Shown here: piece by piece, positions 1-5,173 of the stretch
Layout of the letters: every line of letters starts with the position of its first letter
Position numbering within the stretch: the stretch's first letter is position 1
Source: Treponema sp.
GTDB taxonomy: Bacteria > Spirochaetota > Spirochaetia > Treponematales > Treponemataceae
Direction: 5' to 3'
Length of the DNA: 5,555 nucleotides
NCBI GenBank assembly: GCA_003447785.1
Contig: DLYJ01000125.1
Location: 1 to 5,555 of the forward strand
The notes under the pieces: model-generated
What the model was told of the DNA's origin: nothing
The model's input: only the letters and a program-made list of their open reading frames with translations
Database searches by the model: none
Translations under genes and position numbers: made by a program

Positions 1-585
1 TCCGCTTCCGCACTGGGATTAAAATTCAATTCATCAATCCTGATGCAGATTCTTCCGGAAAAAATGAGTCAGGAAGAAGTTGACAAAATGCTTGCAGACC
101 TTGTATTCCACAATATTATCGATAACGACCTTGTTCCTGACACATTCAGTTTCAGGACAAGTTATATTCATCATATTATTTACGATACAATCCTGGAAAC
201 TACAAAAAAAGAGATGAACAGAGAGATTCTTGAAGTTCTTGAAAACATGTACGCCGACGACCTCTCTCCATACGCAGAAAAACTTTTGTTCCATGCAATC
301 GAAGCACAGGACAACCATAAGATTTACAAGTATGCGCTCGCAGCCGCAAAAAATGCAGAACTTCAGTTTGCCTTCCGGGACGCAATGGAACTGTACAAAA
401 CAGCAAGCGAGGCCGCAAACGACTTTATCAAGGACAAAAAGTCCGAGACAATAATCCAGCTCCAGAGTTCAATGAAAAAGACACAGCTTAAACTGGATGA
501 ATTTGACAGGTCTGCCGGCATCGTGGGAAAGCGTCCGATGGTAAGCCGCTTTACCAGACTTCTGCAGAAATTCCGCAATTCTTGA
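1..585 (+). CDS. C-terminal end of a STAND/AAA_16-type ATPase or signalling protein (5' truncated)
   Basis: The frame is open from base 1 and ends at TGA 583-585, so 194 C-terminal residues are visible and the true start lies outside the window. The first residues (ALGLKFNSSIL, then a helix with LADLVFHNIID) and the following FRTSYIHHIIYDTIL segment resemble the winged-helix part that follows the nucleotide-binding domain in AAA_16/STAND ATPases. In that family a phrase like 'FRHALIRDAAYESL' precedes a helical repeat tail, and here it is followed by alanine-rich TPR-like helices (about residues 95-140 of the fragment). The tail is Lys/Arg-rich (KRPMVSRFTRLLQKFRNS). Such C-termini are often attached to class III adenylate/guanylate cyclase or kinase domains, but no such domain is visible here, so the partner and function are unknown. 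I am confident the gene is real and moderately confident of the family. Confidence 0.72.
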   Translation, partial: SASALGLKFNSSILMQILPEKMSQEEVDKMLADLVFHNIIDNDLVPDTFSFRTSYIHHIIYDTILETTKKEMNREILEVLENMYADDLSPYAEKLLFHAIEAQDNHKIYKYALAAAKNAELQFAFRDAMELYKTASEAANDFIKDKKSETIIQLQSSMKKTQLKLDEFDRSAGIVGKRPMVSRFTRLLQKFRNS

Positions 586-610
586 CAGTAAAAAAACTTA
601 GTGTTAAAGT
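582..610 (+). promoter_or_regulatory. sigma70-type promoter of the ornithine carbamoyltransferase gene
   Basis: A perfect -35 TTGACA (582-587) is separated by 17 bases from TAAAGT (605-610), a 4/6 match to the -10 consensus. The -35 overlaps the stop codon of the upstream ATPase gene. The predicted transcription start is about 616-618, just ahead of the GGAG at 619-622. This position is one reason to reject translation starting at the TTG at 582. Confidence 0.7.
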
Positions 611-632
611 TTGCCTTTGGAGTACAAAAAAA

Positions 633-1586
633 TTGATTAAAGCAGAAAAATTCAAAACACCGTTCAAAGGTCGCTCACTTCTTTCATGGGTGGACTGGAC
701 TCCCGAAGAAATCTTACAGATTCTTGATTACGCATTTCTTGTAAAAAAACAGTCCCATAAAGGCGAAATTCACCAGAGATTTCTTGGAAAAACTATTGCC
801 CTTATTTTTGAAAAACGCTCTACCCGCACACGCTCTTCATTCGAAACCGCTTTTGGTGAAGAAGGCGGACACCCTGTATTTATGTCTACCCAGGACATTC
901 AGCTGGGCGGAAAGGAAAGCGTTAAAGATACAGCCCGGGTTCTTGGAAGAATGTTCAGTGCAATTGAATTCCGCGGATTTAAGCAGGAACATGTAAAACA
1001 GCTTGCAGAATATTCAGGAATTCCTGTAATTAACGGTCTTACTGATGACTTTCATCCCACACAGGCTCTTGCAGATATAATGACCCTCAAGGAAAACTTT
1101 GGAAAGCTCAAAGGCCTCAAATGGGCATTCTGCGGTGACGGACGCAACAATGTTGCCCGCTCACTCATGGTAATTTCTGCAAAACTCGGTATTGATTTTG
1201 CAATTTATTCCCCGAAAGAACTCTTCCCTCCAAAGGATATTCAGGACCTGTGCGCACCTTTTGCAAAGGAAAGCGGTGCAAAAATTGAAATTTCTGACGA
1301 TATTTCAGTTGTAAAAGGCGCAGATTGCCTTTATACTGATGTATGGGTTTCAATGGGTGAAGAAGCACTCAAAGAAGAAAGAACCCGTTTGCTTAGTCCG
1401 TATCAGGTAAACGCTGACTTGATGAAGGCAACCGGTAAAGATAATACAATCTTTATGCATTGTCTTCCTGCTGTTCTGGGTCAGGAAGTTACCGAAGACG
1501 TTTTTGAAGGTCCTCAGAGCAAGGTCTGGGACGAAGCCGAAAACCGAAAACATACGATTAAAGCAATTATGCTTGCACTTATCTAG
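633..1586 (+). CDS. argF: ornithine carbamoyltransferase
   Basis: This cytoplasmic enzyme joins carbamoyl phosphate and ornithine to give citrulline and phosphate (arginine synthesis; the reverse direction serves the arginine deiminase pathway). Counting from TTG 633 the protein has 317 residues, normal for the family. The carbamoyl-phosphate motif STRTR is at 63-67, HPTQALAD starts at 141, the ornithine-side SMGE is at 240-243 and the HCLP motif at 276-279. The C-terminus DEAENRKHTIKA is also typical. The start was chosen because GGAG (619-622) lies 10 bases upstream, the promoter covers the earlier in-frame TTG 582, and homology begins around FKGRSLLSW. There is no ATG nearby. The exported-protein gene begins 19 bases after the stop and is probably co-transcribed. 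Catabolic arcB is possible because the N-terminal half is catabolic-like, but no arcA or arcC is in view. Putrescine or acetylornithine enzymes are disfavoured by the SMG and HCLP motifs. Confidence 0.93.
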   Translation: MIKAEKFKTPFKGRSLLSWVDWTPEEILQILDYAFLVKKQSHKGEIHQRFLGKTIALIFEKRSTRTRSSFETAFGEEGGHPVFMSTQDIQLGGKESVKDTARVLGRMFSAIEFRGFKQEHVKQLAEYSGIPVINGLTDDFHPTQALADIMTLKENFGKLKGLKWAFCGDGRNNVARSLMVISAKLGIDFAIYSPKELFPPKDIQDLCAPFAKESGAKIEISDDISVVKGADCLYTDVWVSMGEEALKEERTRLLSPYQVNADLMKATGKDNTIFMHCLPAVLGQEVTEDVFEGPQSKVWDEAENRKHTIKAIMLALI

Positions 1587-1605
1587 TATTTAGAAGGAGA
1601 AAAAT

Positions 1606-2022
1606 ATGAAAAAATTTTTTGTAATTTCTGCATTGCTTCTTGCTGCATCATTATTCACCGTTTCTGCAGAAGACCGTGAATACAAATATGAATTCCAGGA
1701 ATCAAACCTTACTTACAAAAATGTAACTGTATACAAGGTGCTTGATCACCGTGAGGCCTATGTAGTTATGTATGCAAAAGGCCATCGTGAAGTTGGAAAC
1801 GTTACCATTCCAAAAAAATGGTACAAAGAATCTCCACACAAACTGGCTTTCAGACCACTTCCTACCGGAATGTCTCCTTACATGACAGTTTTGTATAAAT
1901 CAGGAGAATTCAGCCAGGTTATCCTTACAATGCCTGTAAACCGCGGAAACCCGGCTTGGGGCATTGCAGACAGCAATGTTCAGGTTGATGCAAACAAAGA
2001 TACCTTTGATATTGTTTACTAA
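1606..2022 (+). CDS. small exported protein of unknown function
   Basis: The protein has 138 residues and an excellent Shine-Dalgarno AGAAGGAGA (1592-1600) ahead of ATG 1606. The N-terminus is a clear Sec signal peptide: two lysines, a hydrophobic core from about residue 4 to 19, then V-S-A before E22, a good signal peptidase I site. No cysteine is placed for a lipobox, and the protein has none at all. The mature part (about 117 residues) has ten tyrosines and alternating hydrophobic/polar stretches that suggest beta structure, with a proline-rich turn (RPLPTGMSPY) near residues 82-91. I expect it in the periplasm or at the outer surface. I recognise no domain and assign no function. It follows the ornithine carbamoyltransferase gene by 19 bases without an obvious promoter and is followed by an intrinsic terminator, so it is probably the last gene of that transcript. 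Confidence 0.88.
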   Translation: MKKFFVISALLLAASLFTVSAEDREYKYEFQESNLTYKNVTVYKVLDHREAYVVMYAKGHREVGNVTIPKKWYKESPHKLAFRPLPTGMSPYMTVLYKSGEFSQVILTMPVNRGNPAWGIADSNVQVDANKDTFDIVY

Positions 2023-2040
2023 TCAAAAATACTTTATAGT
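2012..2040 (+). promoter_or_regulatory. possible promoter for the DHH phosphoesterase gene
   Basis: TTGTTT (2012-2017, 3/6) and TATAGT (2035-2040, 5/6) are 17 bases apart. A start near 2047 would fall inside the left arm of the terminator at 2043-2071, so the new transcript would carry only part of that hairpin. The DHH gene needs some promoter because an intrinsic terminator separates it from the gene before. The weak -35 keeps confidence low. Confidence 0.35.
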
Positions 2041-2042
2041 AA

Positions 2043-2071
2043 AGGGCCGCTTTTGGGCGGCTCTTTTTTTT
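2043..2071 (+). terminator. intrinsic terminator after the exported-protein gene
   Basis: An 8-bp stem (AGGGCCGC at 2043-2050 with GCGGCTCT at 2057-2064, one G-T wobble) closes a six-base loop TTTTGG and is followed by eight Ts (2064-2071). It lies 20 bases after the stop codon and ends the putative argF transcript. Confidence 0.92.
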
Positions 2072-2096
2072 ACACCTATTCACAAAGGATTGAGTA

Positions 2097-3077
2097 ATGA
2101 AAATTATCACAGACGAACAGATTAAAGAATTTAAAGCCTTTCTGGATGCACATAACTTTTTTTATGTAATCGGTCACAAGGAACCGGACGGCGACTGTAT
2201 TTACAGCTGTCTGGGAATGGCACGTCTTTTAGACAAACTGAATCTTGAATACCAGCTTTTGAATGCAGGTCCGTTCAAACGAAATGAAGTAGCAGACAAA
2301 GCTGAGTTCTTTTCTGATAAACCGGCCTTTTTATCTGAGCCGGAACTCAAAAAAACAGGTCTCATAATGCTGGACTGCTCTGAGCTCAAGCGTCTGGGAG
2401 AACTGGGAGATGATTTAAAGGGACTTGATACCTTTATTGTGGACCATCACCTTACCGCCTCTGTTACAGAAAACTGCATTATAGACCCGTCCTCCCCTGC
2501 AACCTGCTGTCTAATTCAGCAGCTTTATGAAAAACTCGCCGGACCTCTTACAAAAGAAGTTGCAGAATACATTTTCTTTGGTCAGAGCACTGACACAGGC
2601 TATTTTAGATTTCTGGACGAACGCTCCTCAGAAGTATTTTTGCAGACAGCCCGCCTGATTGAAGCAGGTGTCAATCCAAGAAAAACTTATGACAAAATTA
2701 CAGGCGGAAAACCGTATTCAACAAGGAAACTCCTTGGCGTTCTGCTGGAACGCTCAGAAAAATATTTTAACGATAAATTCATCATCACCTGGGAAACAAT
2801 GGAAGACACTAAAAAATACGGTCTTGAAGGCCGGGACAGCGATTCCCTTTATTCACTTCTGCTTTCCTGCGAAGGTGTTGAAGCCGTAGCCTTTTTGAGA
2901 CAGGACACGGAACACACATGTACGGGCGGTCTACGCTCAAGGGATGACGTGGATGTAAGCCAGGTTGCAGCAAAATTCGGAGGCGGCGGACATAAAAACG
3001 CCTCGGGTTTCAGCGTGGAAGGAAAACTTGAAACTTTAATTCCCCAGGTTAAAAAAGAATTTGGAAAAATCCTTTAA
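2097..3077 (+). CDS. DHH/DHHA1 family phosphoesterase (NrnA-like nanoRNase / pAp phosphatase)
   Basis: The 326-residue length fits the NrnA group. Motif I is GHKEPDGD at 26-33 (H27, D31 and D33 expected as metal ligands), motif II is LDCS at 92-95, the signature DHH is at 116-118, and the fourth motif STDTG is at 164-168. The C-terminal DHHA1 domain has the substrate-binding GGGGHKNASG at 295-304, preceded by the SRDDVDVSQVA segment typical of this family. All catalytic residues look intact. NrnA-type enzymes are cytoplasmic, Mn-dependent, degrade 2-5 nt RNA fragments to mononucleotides and can dephosphorylate pAp. The family also includes cyclic-dinucleotide hydrolases, but no GGDEF or PAS part or membrane segment is present. 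The start is ATG 2097 with AAAGGA at 2084-2089. The gene is flanked by terminators on both sides and so is probably a single-gene unit. Exact substrate is inferred. Confidence 0.9.
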   Translation: MKIITDEQIKEFKAFLDAHNFFYVIGHKEPDGDCIYSCLGMARLLDKLNLEYQLLNAGPFKRNEVADKAEFFSDKPAFLSEPELKKTGLIMLDCSELKRLGELGDDLKGLDTFIVDHHLTASVTENCIIDPSSPATCCLIQQLYEKLAGPLTKEVAEYIFFGQSTDTGYFRFLDERSSEVFLQTARLIEAGVNPRKTYDKITGGKPYSTRKLLGVLLERSEKYFNDKFIITWETMEDTKKYGLEGRDSDSLYSLLLSCEGVEAVAFLRQDTEHTCTGGLRSRDDVDVSQVAAKFGGGGHKNASGFSVEGKLETLIPQVKKEFGKIL

Positions 3078-3079
3078 TT

Positions 3080-3124
3080 TTTTTCCGCAAACTGTTTGAT
3101 TTTTGTTTGAAACAGTTGGAAAAA
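3080..3124. repeat. imperfect palindrome after the DHH gene
   Basis: TTTTTCC (3080-3086) pairs with GGAAAAA (3118-3124), and AACTGTTT (3090-3097) pairs with AAACAGTT (3110-3117). The two stems are separated by an unpaired GCA on the left, and the loop is 12 bases. Ts lie on the left and As on the right, the opposite of a terminator on either strand, so it is not an intrinsic terminator by itself. It could protect the mRNA 3' end or bind a protein. Confidence 0.5.
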
Positions 3125-3140
3125 GATAGATTCCGTAAGA

Positions 3141-3186
3141 AAAGTGCCGTATTCAATTTGAATGGAATTGAAACGGCATTTTTTTT
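3141..3186 (+). terminator. intrinsic terminator of the DHH phosphoesterase gene
   Basis: TGCCGT (3145-3150) pairs with ACGGCA (3173-3178) and TTCAATT (3152-3158) with AATTGAA (3166-3172). There is one bulged A (3151) and a seven-base loop. Further A-T and G-T pairs extend the base, and eight Ts follow (3179-3186). It lies about 65 bases after the stop codon. Confidence 0.92.
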
Positions 3187-3271
3187 GTTTAAATCCCCAT
3201 CTTCTGGTTAAAAACCGCCCTTTTATATTTTTATTTTTCAGCACTTTGAATGAATCAGTTTTTAAAAAATT

Positions 3272-3293
3272 TGAATGGGTTATGAATGGGTTA
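3272..3293 (+). repeat. perfect tandem 11-bp repeat upstream of the sigma54 promoter
   Basis: TGAATGGGTTA occurs twice back to back (3272-3282 and 3283-3293). The copies sit about 70-90 bases upstream of the predicted sigma54 transcription start, one helical turn apart. This is a plausible binding site for a sigma54 activator (enhancer-binding protein), although known sites are often inverted repeats. The role is inferred. Confidence 0.6.
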
Positions 3294-3335
3294 AAAATTC
3301 AAAAAAATAATCAGATTGAATCTATTTTTGCCGCC

Positions 3336-3350
3336 TGGCACGACTCTTGC
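3336..3350 (+). promoter_or_regulatory. sigma54 (RpoN) -24/-12 promoter
   Basis: TGGCACG (3336-3342), four bases, then TTGC (3347-3350) is an exact match to the core consensus TGGCACGNNNNTTGC. The GG (3337-3338) and GC (3349-3350) are exactly ten bases apart. Transcription should begin near 3362, giving a leader of about 39 nt before ATG 3401. No convincing sigma70 promoter competes in the gap. Expression should need RpoN plus an ATP-driven activator. Confidence 0.9.
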
Positions 3351-3400
3351 CTTTGAAGATTGTCCCCACCGGGAAAATTAAACAAAGGCAGGAATAAAAA

Positions 3401-4321
3401 ATGGTCATTAAACAAATCAACTCCCTTCCCCACGATTACAGGATCGGAAAACTATCCTTACAGCAGGCGTCCGACAGACTCTGGGTTCTTCTCTATCAGA
3501 ATCCAAGGTTATTCGGACTGGTAACATTAAGTTCGGACGATGTAAGCGATTTTCTGCTTTACATGCGCGACCACTTCTCAAAAATGATTTTGCGTTACAA
3601 AGACGGACAGGTTCCATTTATCTCTTACGTCAAAACCGGTGTCTTAAAATCGCTTCCGGGTTTTATAAGAAAAAAGCTTCGAACATACGCAGGAACCAAC
3701 AGTCTGGATTCAATTATGGCAGTCCGTGAAGACGACATGAGTTATGAACCTGAGGTTGGTGAAGAGATGGATAGTGAAACACCGCTCATTAAAACAGCAG
3801 AAAATTCAACTGACTATATCCTTGAACGTATTAAAAAACATGTAAAACTCCTGGCACTCCACGAATGCAACAATCTTTCTGACAGCCTTATTCAAAAAAT
3901 TGCGGATTTTCTTGAAATTGACAGAGAGGACTTTATTGCAGAATTAAACGAATTAAAGGATTCGACACAGAGAAAACTTGATAAGCGGGAAATTCTGATT
4001 AAAAGACGAAACCGCGCATTCTATTTTAAAAACAAATACGAAAGGGAACTTGAACGGCTGGAAGAAGGAACTCCCTGCTACGAAGCTACAAAACATAAAA
4101 TGGAAAAACATTATGAGTCGTGGAAGAGAAACAACGAACTTCTTGTAAAGGGCTGTTCAACTTCCCCAAGTTACGCCCTGATAAGCCGGGAAACGGGCCT
4201 TGGAAAGAAAACGGTCTCTTATTATCTGAGCCTAATCCGCCTCAAACACAATTTCTGGCCATTTATCGACCAGCCAAAAAAGACAAAAAGCGCAGGCGAT
4301 GACGGGGACAAACAGCCTTGA
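3401..4321 (+). CDS. sigma54-controlled protein of unknown function, possibly a distant sigma70-like regulator
   Basis: I do not recognise this 306-residue protein. It starts at ATG 3401 with AGGA (3390-3393) seven bases upstream and shows no signal peptide or membrane segment, so it is probably cytoplasmic. Residues about 20-94 (RLWVLLYQNPRLFG, then SSDDVSDFLLYM, then GQVPFISYVKTGVL and a basic RKKLR) follow the pattern of sigma70 region 2, where 'eDliqe...F..Y....i' is typical. Residues 105-135 are acidic. Residues about 175-250 are highly charged and helical, probably a coiled coil. Residues about 255-282 (SYALISRETGLGKKTVSYYL) read as a helix-turn-helix like sigma region 4.2. The tail is hydrophilic and Lys/Asp-rich. 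The sigma54 promoter shows its regulation. A DNA-binding or RNA-polymerase-binding role is my inference; the gene itself is secure. Confidence 0.88.
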   Translation: MVIKQINSLPHDYRIGKLSLQQASDRLWVLLYQNPRLFGLVTLSSDDVSDFLLYMRDHFSKMILRYKDGQVPFISYVKTGVLKSLPGFIRKKLRTYAGTNSLDSIMAVREDDMSYEPEVGEEMDSETPLIKTAENSTDYILERIKKHVKLLALHECNNLSDSLIQKIADFLEIDREDFIAELNELKDSTQRKLDKREILIKRRNRAFYFKNKYERELERLEEGTPCYEATKHKMEKHYESWKRNNELLVKGCSTSPSYALISRETGLGKKTVSYYLSLIRLKHNFWPFIDQPKKTKSAGDDGDKQP

Positions 4322-4350
4322 TTGTAAGACAAATTGAATTCCTGTATATT
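4322..4350 (+). promoter_or_regulatory. probable sigma70-type promoter of rdgB
   Basis: TTGTAA (4322-4327, 4/6) and TATATT (4345-4350, 5/6) are 17 bases apart. The -35 directly follows the stop codon of the upstream gene. The predicted start at 4357-4358 coincides with the rdgB ATG, which agrees with the lack of a Shine-Dalgarno sequence there. Confidence 0.55.
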
Positions 4351-4357
4351 TTTATCT

Positions 4358-4987
4358 ATGAAAATATTTTTAGCAAGTTCAAATAAACACAAGCAGAAAG
4401 AAATGCAGGAACTTTTACCGGACTTCGAAGTTTTAATTCCCTCAGATGTGGGAATTGAATTTGATCCGGAGGAAACAGGCAAATCTTTCTATGAAAATTC
4501 AATGATAAAGGCAAAGGCTCTTTACGACCTTGTAAAAGAGCCTGTTATTGCAGACGACTCAGGAATCTGCGTTGACGCTCTGGGCGGAGCTCCCGGCATC
4601 TACTCTTCCCGATACGCAGGGCCGGATTTTATGCAGGGACGCCCTGACGGCAAAAAAATAAGCCAGGACGAACAGAACAGATTTCTGATCCAGCAGACAA
4701 ATGATTCAAAAAATCCTGACCGCTCATGCCGCTACGTATGTGCAATGGTTTTATATTACGCAAAGGACAGATTTATCATCAGCCAGGAAACCTTTGAAGG
4801 TCAGCTCATTGATGATATTTCAAAACAGGCAGGAAGCGGCGGCTTTGGCTATGATCCAATCGTATTCTTACCTGAATATGGTAAAACCGTCGCAGAAATC
4901 AGCGCAGAAGAAAAGAATAAAATTTCCCACCGGGGCAAGGCAGTTGCCCATATCGTGCAGTTTCTGGGAAAATTACAAAAAAAATAA
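4358..4987 (+). CDS. rdgB: RdgB/HAM1 non-canonical purine NTP pyrophosphatase
   Basis: This 209-residue cytoplasmic house-cleaning enzyme hydrolyses dITP, ITP and XTP to the monophosphate and pyrophosphate, keeping deaminated purines out of DNA and RNA. Family motifs are all present: substrate-binding SSNKHK at 7-12, EETG then F.ENS..KA at 38-52, the catalytic ADDSG with D66/D67 (equivalent to the E. coli D68/D69 pair), LGGAPGIYSSRYAG at 75-88, GGFGYDPI at 161-168 and EEKNKISHRGKA at 184-195. Length is slightly above the usual 195-200 because of extra residues around 90-105. I start at ATG 4358 because MKIFLASSNK matches the family N-terminus; an earlier in-frame TTG at 4334 would add eight unsupported residues. 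No Shine-Dalgarno sequence precedes the ATG. The gene starts 36 bases after the preceding stop, and the last codons run into the A-tracts in front of flaB. Confidence 0.95.
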   Translation: MKIFLASSNKHKQKEMQELLPDFEVLIPSDVGIEFDPEETGKSFYENSMIKAKALYDLVKEPVIADDSGICVDALGGAPGIYSSRYAGPDFMQGRPDGKKISQDEQNRFLIQQTNDSKNPDRSCRYVCAMVLYYAKDRFIISQETFEGQLIDDISKQAGSGGFGYDPIVFLPEYGKTVAEISAEEKNKISHRGKAVAHIVQFLGKLQKK

Positions 4988-5004
4988 AAAAAAATCAAAA
5001 AAAA
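4977..5004. promoter_or_regulatory. phased A-tracts upstream of the flaB promoter
   Basis: Runs of A8 (4977-4984), A9 (4986-4994) and A8 (4997-5004) have centres about ten bases apart, in phase with the helix, and end four bases before the sigma28 -35 element. Phased A-tracts bend DNA and A-rich sequence here can act as an UP element for the RNA polymerase alpha subunit. The first tract also encodes the last two lysines of RdgB, and the second tract begins inside its stop codon. Confidence 0.6.
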
Positions 5005-5007
5005 TAT

Positions 5008-5035
5008 TAAAGTTCCTGTAAGGTAATGCCGATAG
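5008..5035 (+). promoter_or_regulatory. sigma28 (FliA) promoter of flaB
   Basis: TAAAGTTC (5008-5015) and GCCGATAG (5028-5035) match the enteric sigma28 consensus TAAAGTTT-N11-GCCGATAA at 14 of 16 positions, with a spacer one base longer than standard. Flagellin is the classic sigma28 target. Transcription should start near 5042, leaving a leader of about 150 nt. Confidence 0.9.
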
Positions 5036-5096
5036 TGAAAAAGATGAACTATGAGTGGGTAAAACTTCGTAGAAGCTGCCCGTTCAAGTGAATCAA

Positions 5097-5145
5097 TGTA
5101 AAAGGAAATGGATGTAGCCTTGTAATGCAGAAGTTTCCTTTTACA
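5097..5145 (+). promoter_or_regulatory. flaB leader hairpin 1 (12-bp perfect stem)
   Basis: TGTAAAAGGAAA (5097-5108) is perfectly complementary to TTTCCTTTTACA (5134-5145), with a 25-base loop. The loop begins with TGGATG; AAATGGATGT (5106-5115) matches seven of eight fixed positions of the CsrA-type consensus ACANGGANGT. There is no T-run after the stem, so it is not a terminator. Confidence 0.7.
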
Positions 5146-5146
5146 A

Positions 5147-5170
5147 CAGACTAAAAAGGATTTTAGTCTG
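5147..5170 (+). promoter_or_regulatory. flaB leader hairpin 2 with an AGGA tetraloop
   Basis: CAGACTAAAA (5147-5156) pairs perfectly with TTTTAGTCTG (5161-5170), leaving the four-base loop AGGA. GGA in a short hairpin loop is the preferred CsrA target. The T-rich right arm is followed by CTGAC, not a T-run, so termination is unlikely. Confidence 0.75.
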
Positions 5171-5173
5171 ACA

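Larger units (their letters stand above)
3078..3400 (+). other. 323-base intergenic region between the DHH gene and the sigma54-driven gene
   Basis: This AT-rich gap holds, in order, an imperfect palindrome (3080-3124), an intrinsic terminator (3141-3186), an AT-rich stretch where I see no gene or good sigma70 promoter (3187-3271), a tandem 11-bp repeat (3272-3293), a sigma54 promoter (3336-3350) and a leader of about 39 bases. TGAAT-containing words recur (for example 3247-3255, 3272, 3283 and 3317). A short open frame at 3162-3356 overlaps the terminator and promoter and has no believable coding character. Confidence 0.7.

Noticed and set aside
605..631. TAAAGTTT at 605-612, identical to a sigma28 -35 element
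   Set aside because: At the required spacing (624-631) the sequence is A-rich with nothing like GCCGATAA; the bases are better explained as the -10 of the TTGACA promoter.
1485..1586. Apparent absence, after HCLPA, of a roughly 20-residue segment that many catabolic ornithine carbamoyltransferases have
   Set aside because: As I remember the Thermotoga-type and other short forms, they read HCLPAxxGQEVT directly as here, so this seems a normal subfamily variant and not a deletion.
3162..3356. 64-codon open frame in the gap before 3401
   Set aside because: It starts inside the terminator and runs through the tandem repeat and the sigma54 promoter; composition is that of AT-rich non-coding DNA.
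3401..3411. The unknown gene and flaB (5194) begin with the same eleven bases ATGGTCATTAA
   Set aside because: The match ends after these codons and the proteins are unrelated beyond MVI; probably coincidence.
5065..5075. Short CTTC-GTA-GAAG hairpin in the flaB leader
   Set aside because: Only four base pairs; expected by chance and not listed as a feature.
5044..5091. 15-codon open frame in the flaB leader (MNYEWVKLRRSCPFK)
   Set aside because: No ribosome binding site, start within a few bases of the predicted transcript end, and ordinary composition. It could be a leader peptide but nothing supports it beyond the open frame.
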